A stretch of DNA of 6,677 nucleotides from Bryobacterales bacterium (GTDB taxonomy: Bacteria > Acidobacteriota > Terriglobia > Bryobacterales > Bryobacteraceae), in the NCBI GenBank assembly GCA_003487005.1, contig DNFG01000024.1, positions 1 to 6,677 of the forward strand, in the 5' to 3' direction. The translations under genes and the position numbers were made by a program. The notes beneath the pieces were generated by a model. That model did no database searches, had not been told where the DNA came from, and saw only the letters and a program-made list of their open reading frames with translations. Positions 4,994 to 6,677 of the stretch are shown one piece after another (within the stretch, counting starts at the first letter, position 1; each line of letters opens with the position of its first letter).

Positions 4994-5920
4994 GTGAAGA
5001 CGATTTCGAGGCCCCGGCTGGCATGGCTGGCCGGGGCGTTCCTTGTGGCGGGGGTGCTGGCCGGGTGGTGGTGGCTCGGGCGGGCGCCCTCGGCGAATCA
5101 GATGCTGGCCTGGCTGCCGGAGGGCGATGGTCCGACGGTCTATGTCGACTTCGCGCTGCTGCGGCGAACGGGGTTGTTGGACCGTCTCGCGGGCGACGCG
5201 GCGATGGCGGAGGAGGACTACCGCGCATTCATCGGCGCGACGGGCTTCGATTTCCGCAAGGATCTGGACGCGGCGCTGGTGCGCTGGCGCGAGGATGCGA
5301 CGCTGCTGGTGCTGGCCGGCCGCTTTGACCAGAAGCGGCTGGAACAGTACGCGCAGACGCAGGGCGGCCGCTGCGTGAACGGCTTGTGTTCGCTCGAGGC
5401 GGCCACGCCGGGACGGCGCATTTCCTTCGTCCGGCTGGGCCGGGGCGTGCTGGCGCTGGCGACCGCTGGGGACGCGATGGCGGCGGGCATGATCTCGAAG
5501 GACAACCGGACGCCCGCGCCGGACGCGCCTTTGTCATCGGCGTGGCTGATGCTGCCCAAGGCGTCTCTGCGCTCGACCGCGGGGCTGCCGGCGGGTTTGA
5601 GCGCGTTCCTGGAGGCGCTCGGCGGAGCTGAGAGGGCGGTGCTGCTGCCGCGGCCGACGCAAGCGGGGGTGGATTTGGTGCTGGAAGCGCCCTGCACGTC
5701 GCCGGCGGTGGCGGGGCGGGTGGCGGACCGTCTGACGAAGGCCACCTCGCTGCTGAAGTCGCTGTTGTCACGGGAGGGGAAGGAGCCTGCGCGGGACGAT
5801 CTGTCCGGCGTGTTGACGGCGGGCACATTCCGGGGGGACGGGGCGGTGGTCCGGGGCTTCTGGCCGCTGCCGAAGGAGTTCCTCGACAAATTGAGCGGCG
5901 AGGCGGCGAACCCGGACTAA
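4994..5920 (+). CDS. Uncharacterised membrane-anchored (periplasmic) protein
   Basis: I do not recognise this 308-residue protein as a named family. It starts with GTG, 13 bp after the DAHP synthase stop. The next in-frame Met (residue 37) would remove the only membrane segment, so the GTG start is preferred although its ribosome binding site is weak. Residues about 9-28 form one hydrophobic helix after a basic N-terminus (KTISRPR), so the protein is probably an uncleaved inner-membrane anchor with a periplasmic body. The body looks like two alpha/beta halves: the first includes GFDFRKDLDAALV, LVLAGRFDQKRLEQYA (105-120) and a Cys127/Cys132 pair; the second runs from about 213 to 300 and includes VDLVLEAPC. 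This loosely recalls DUF3352-like exported proteins, but I would not assign it. Operon position with DAHP synthase need not mean a shared pathway. It ends 7 bp before the convergent gene's stop. Confidence 0.75.
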   Translation: MKTISRPRLAWLAGAFLVAGVLAGWWWLGRAPSANQMLAWLPEGDGPTVYVDFALLRRTGLLDRLAGDAAMAEEDYRAFIGATGFDFRKDLDAALVRWREDATLLVLAGRFDQKRLEQYAQTQGGRCVNGLCSLEAATPGRRISFVRLGRGVLALATAGDAMAAGMISKDNRTPAPDAPLSSAWLMLPKASLRSTAGLPAGLSAFLEALGGAERAVLLPRPTQAGVDLVLEAPCTSPAVAGRVADRLTKATSLLKSLLSREGKEPARDDLSGVLTAGTFRGDGAVVRGFWPLPKEFLDKLSGEAANPD

Positions 5921-5932
5921 CTCCGGACTAAC
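5912..5932. repeat. Short tandem duplication spanning two convergent stop codons
   Basis: The 10-mer CCGGACTAAC occurs at 5912-5921 and again at 5923-5932, a period of 11 bp. The first copy supplies the TAA stop (5918-5920) of the plus-strand gene and the second supplies the TAG stop (5928-5930, read on the minus strand) of the convergent gene. It looks like a replication-slippage duplication between the two genes. Confidence 0.6.
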
Positions 5933-6665
5933 GGGCGAGGGCGGCGGCGACGCGGGCGGGATTGTCGCCGGCGAGTGCGCCGTTCGGGTGGAAGGGCAGG
6001 TCGATGAGATCGACGCCGCCGGTGAAGATGGACGCCCATCCGAGCAGGGGGGCGTCGAGGCGGTGGCCGGGGAGGCGGAGCAGGCGGGCGTGAAGGGGCA
6101 GGGGTTGGGGCTGGTATTCGAGCATGAGGGCGCGCCGCCGGATGGCCGTGCTGCGGGTGAGTCCGGAGCGGGCGGCGGCGAGTTCGGCGCGGTTGCGGAA
6201 CAGGCCGGCGAGGCGGGCGCCGATGTAGCGGGGGGCGCGGGTGGCGGGCAGGCCTTTCAGAACGGCGCTGTGATAGCTCCACTTGTGCTCCCACTGGTGC
6301 AGGGCGGCGCGGAGGTGGGCGGCGAATCCCGCCTCGGGCGCCCAGGCGGGATTGAAGGTATCGATGAGGGTGAGGGAGGCGGGCGGCCGGCCGGATTCAT
6401 GGAGAAGGCGGGCGAGTTCGACGGCGAGGCAGCCACCGAGGCACACGCCGGCGAGGGCGACCGTCTGGCCGGGCAGGTGTTCGTCCAACACAGCGGCACA
6501 GGCGGCGGCCAGGGCGGGCAGGGAAGCGCGATGAAAAAGGCGGTCGAGGTCGATGGCGTGGACGGGCTGTTCCGGAGCGAGCAGGGCGGCGAGGCGGGCG
6601 GGCCCGAGGAGGGAGTTGTCGTGGCCGGGGAGCAGGATCAGCGGGGGCCGGACGCGCTCAGGCAT
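5928..6665 (-). CDS. Thioesterase-fold alpha/beta hydrolase with Cys at the nucleophile elbow; may continue past right edge
   Basis: This resembles the thioesterase domains of nonribosomal peptide and polyketide synthases and stand-alone type II thioesterases, which release acyl chains from a carrier protein. It opens with PPLILLPGHDN (7-17, strand and oxyanion region). The nucleophile elbow reads LAGVCLGG (71-78), with Cys75 where most family members have Ser. LIDTF (100-104) supplies the acid Asp102. A helical lid (about 112-190) follows, and the C-terminal LPFHPNGAL supplies His226. The triad is thus Cys-Asp-His. The ATG at 6665 has no Shine-Dalgarno, and the four codons upstream to the window edge are open in frame (Leu-His-Gly-His). 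The domain could therefore be the C-terminus of a larger synthase, or a separate gene with a start further out. The substrate is unknown. A simple acylhydrolase of the same fold is the alternative. Confidence 0.8.
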   Translation of the reverse strand: MPERVRPPLILLPGHDNSLLGPARLAALLAPEQPVHAIDLDRLFHRASLPALAAACAAVLDEHLPGQTVALAGVCLGGCLAVELARLLHESGRPPASLTLIDTFNPAWAPEAGFAAHLRAALHQWEHKWSYHSAVLKGLPATRAPRYIGARLAGLFRNRAELAAARSGLTRSTAIRRRALMLEYQPQPLPLHARLLRLPGHRLDAPLLGWASIFTGGVDLIDLPFHPNGALAGDNPARVAAALAR

Positions 6666-6677
6666 GTGCCCGTGCAG

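Noticed and set aside
5218..5889. Minus-strand frames of about 200 codons opposite the 4994-5920 gene
   Set aside because: The translations are Ser/Pro/Arg/Ala-rich with no recognisable domain. The plus-strand frame has a membrane anchor, a coherent body and an operon position.

Overview
This 6.7 kb window is GC-rich, bacterial chromosomal DNA. It carries seven protein-coding genes, two of which reach or may reach a window edge, and no RNA gene, CRISPR array or intact mobile element. The gene content (a PEP-CTERM-sorted exported protein, a COG4276-type SRPBCC protein, a class Ibeta DAHP synthase, a sugar-type ABC ATPase) and base composition would fit an Acidobacteriota genome of the Solibacter/Bryobacter kind. 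That placement is inference from gene style and was not tested by a search.

Layout, left to right. Positions 1-990 (minus) hold the first 330 residues of a two-domain sugar-type ABC transporter ATPase that runs off the left edge. Starting 30 bp away on the opposite strand is a small SRPBCC ligand-binding protein (1021-1467). It converges on dnaB, the replicative helicase (1477-2994, minus). A regulatory region rich in inverted repeats separates dnaB from a divergent PEP-CTERM protein gene (3099-3674), which ends in a strong intrinsic terminator (3698-3729). Positions 3730-3853 show no gene or clear signal. Positions 3854-3936 form an AT-rich island with an imperfect inverted repeat and a good promoter for the DAHP synthase gene (3937-4980), the entry enzyme of aromatic amino acid biosynthesis. 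An unrecognised membrane-anchored protein (4994-5920) follows 13 bp later, probably in the same operon. A thioesterase-fold alpha/beta hydrolase (5928-6665, minus) converges on it; its reading frame stays open to the right edge.

The genes do not form one pathway. dnaB and DAHP synthase are housekeeping genes, and the other genes are accessory. I found no clear novel multi-gene system. The points most worth a second look are: a Cys in place of Ser at the thioesterase nucleophile elbow; a chain of mutually exclusive hairpins in the PEP-CTERM gene's leader, ending on its ribosome binding site; a perfect 9-bp dyad against that gene's -35; and a DAHP synthase promoter that predicts a leaderless mRNA and carries an operator-like dyad over its -35.
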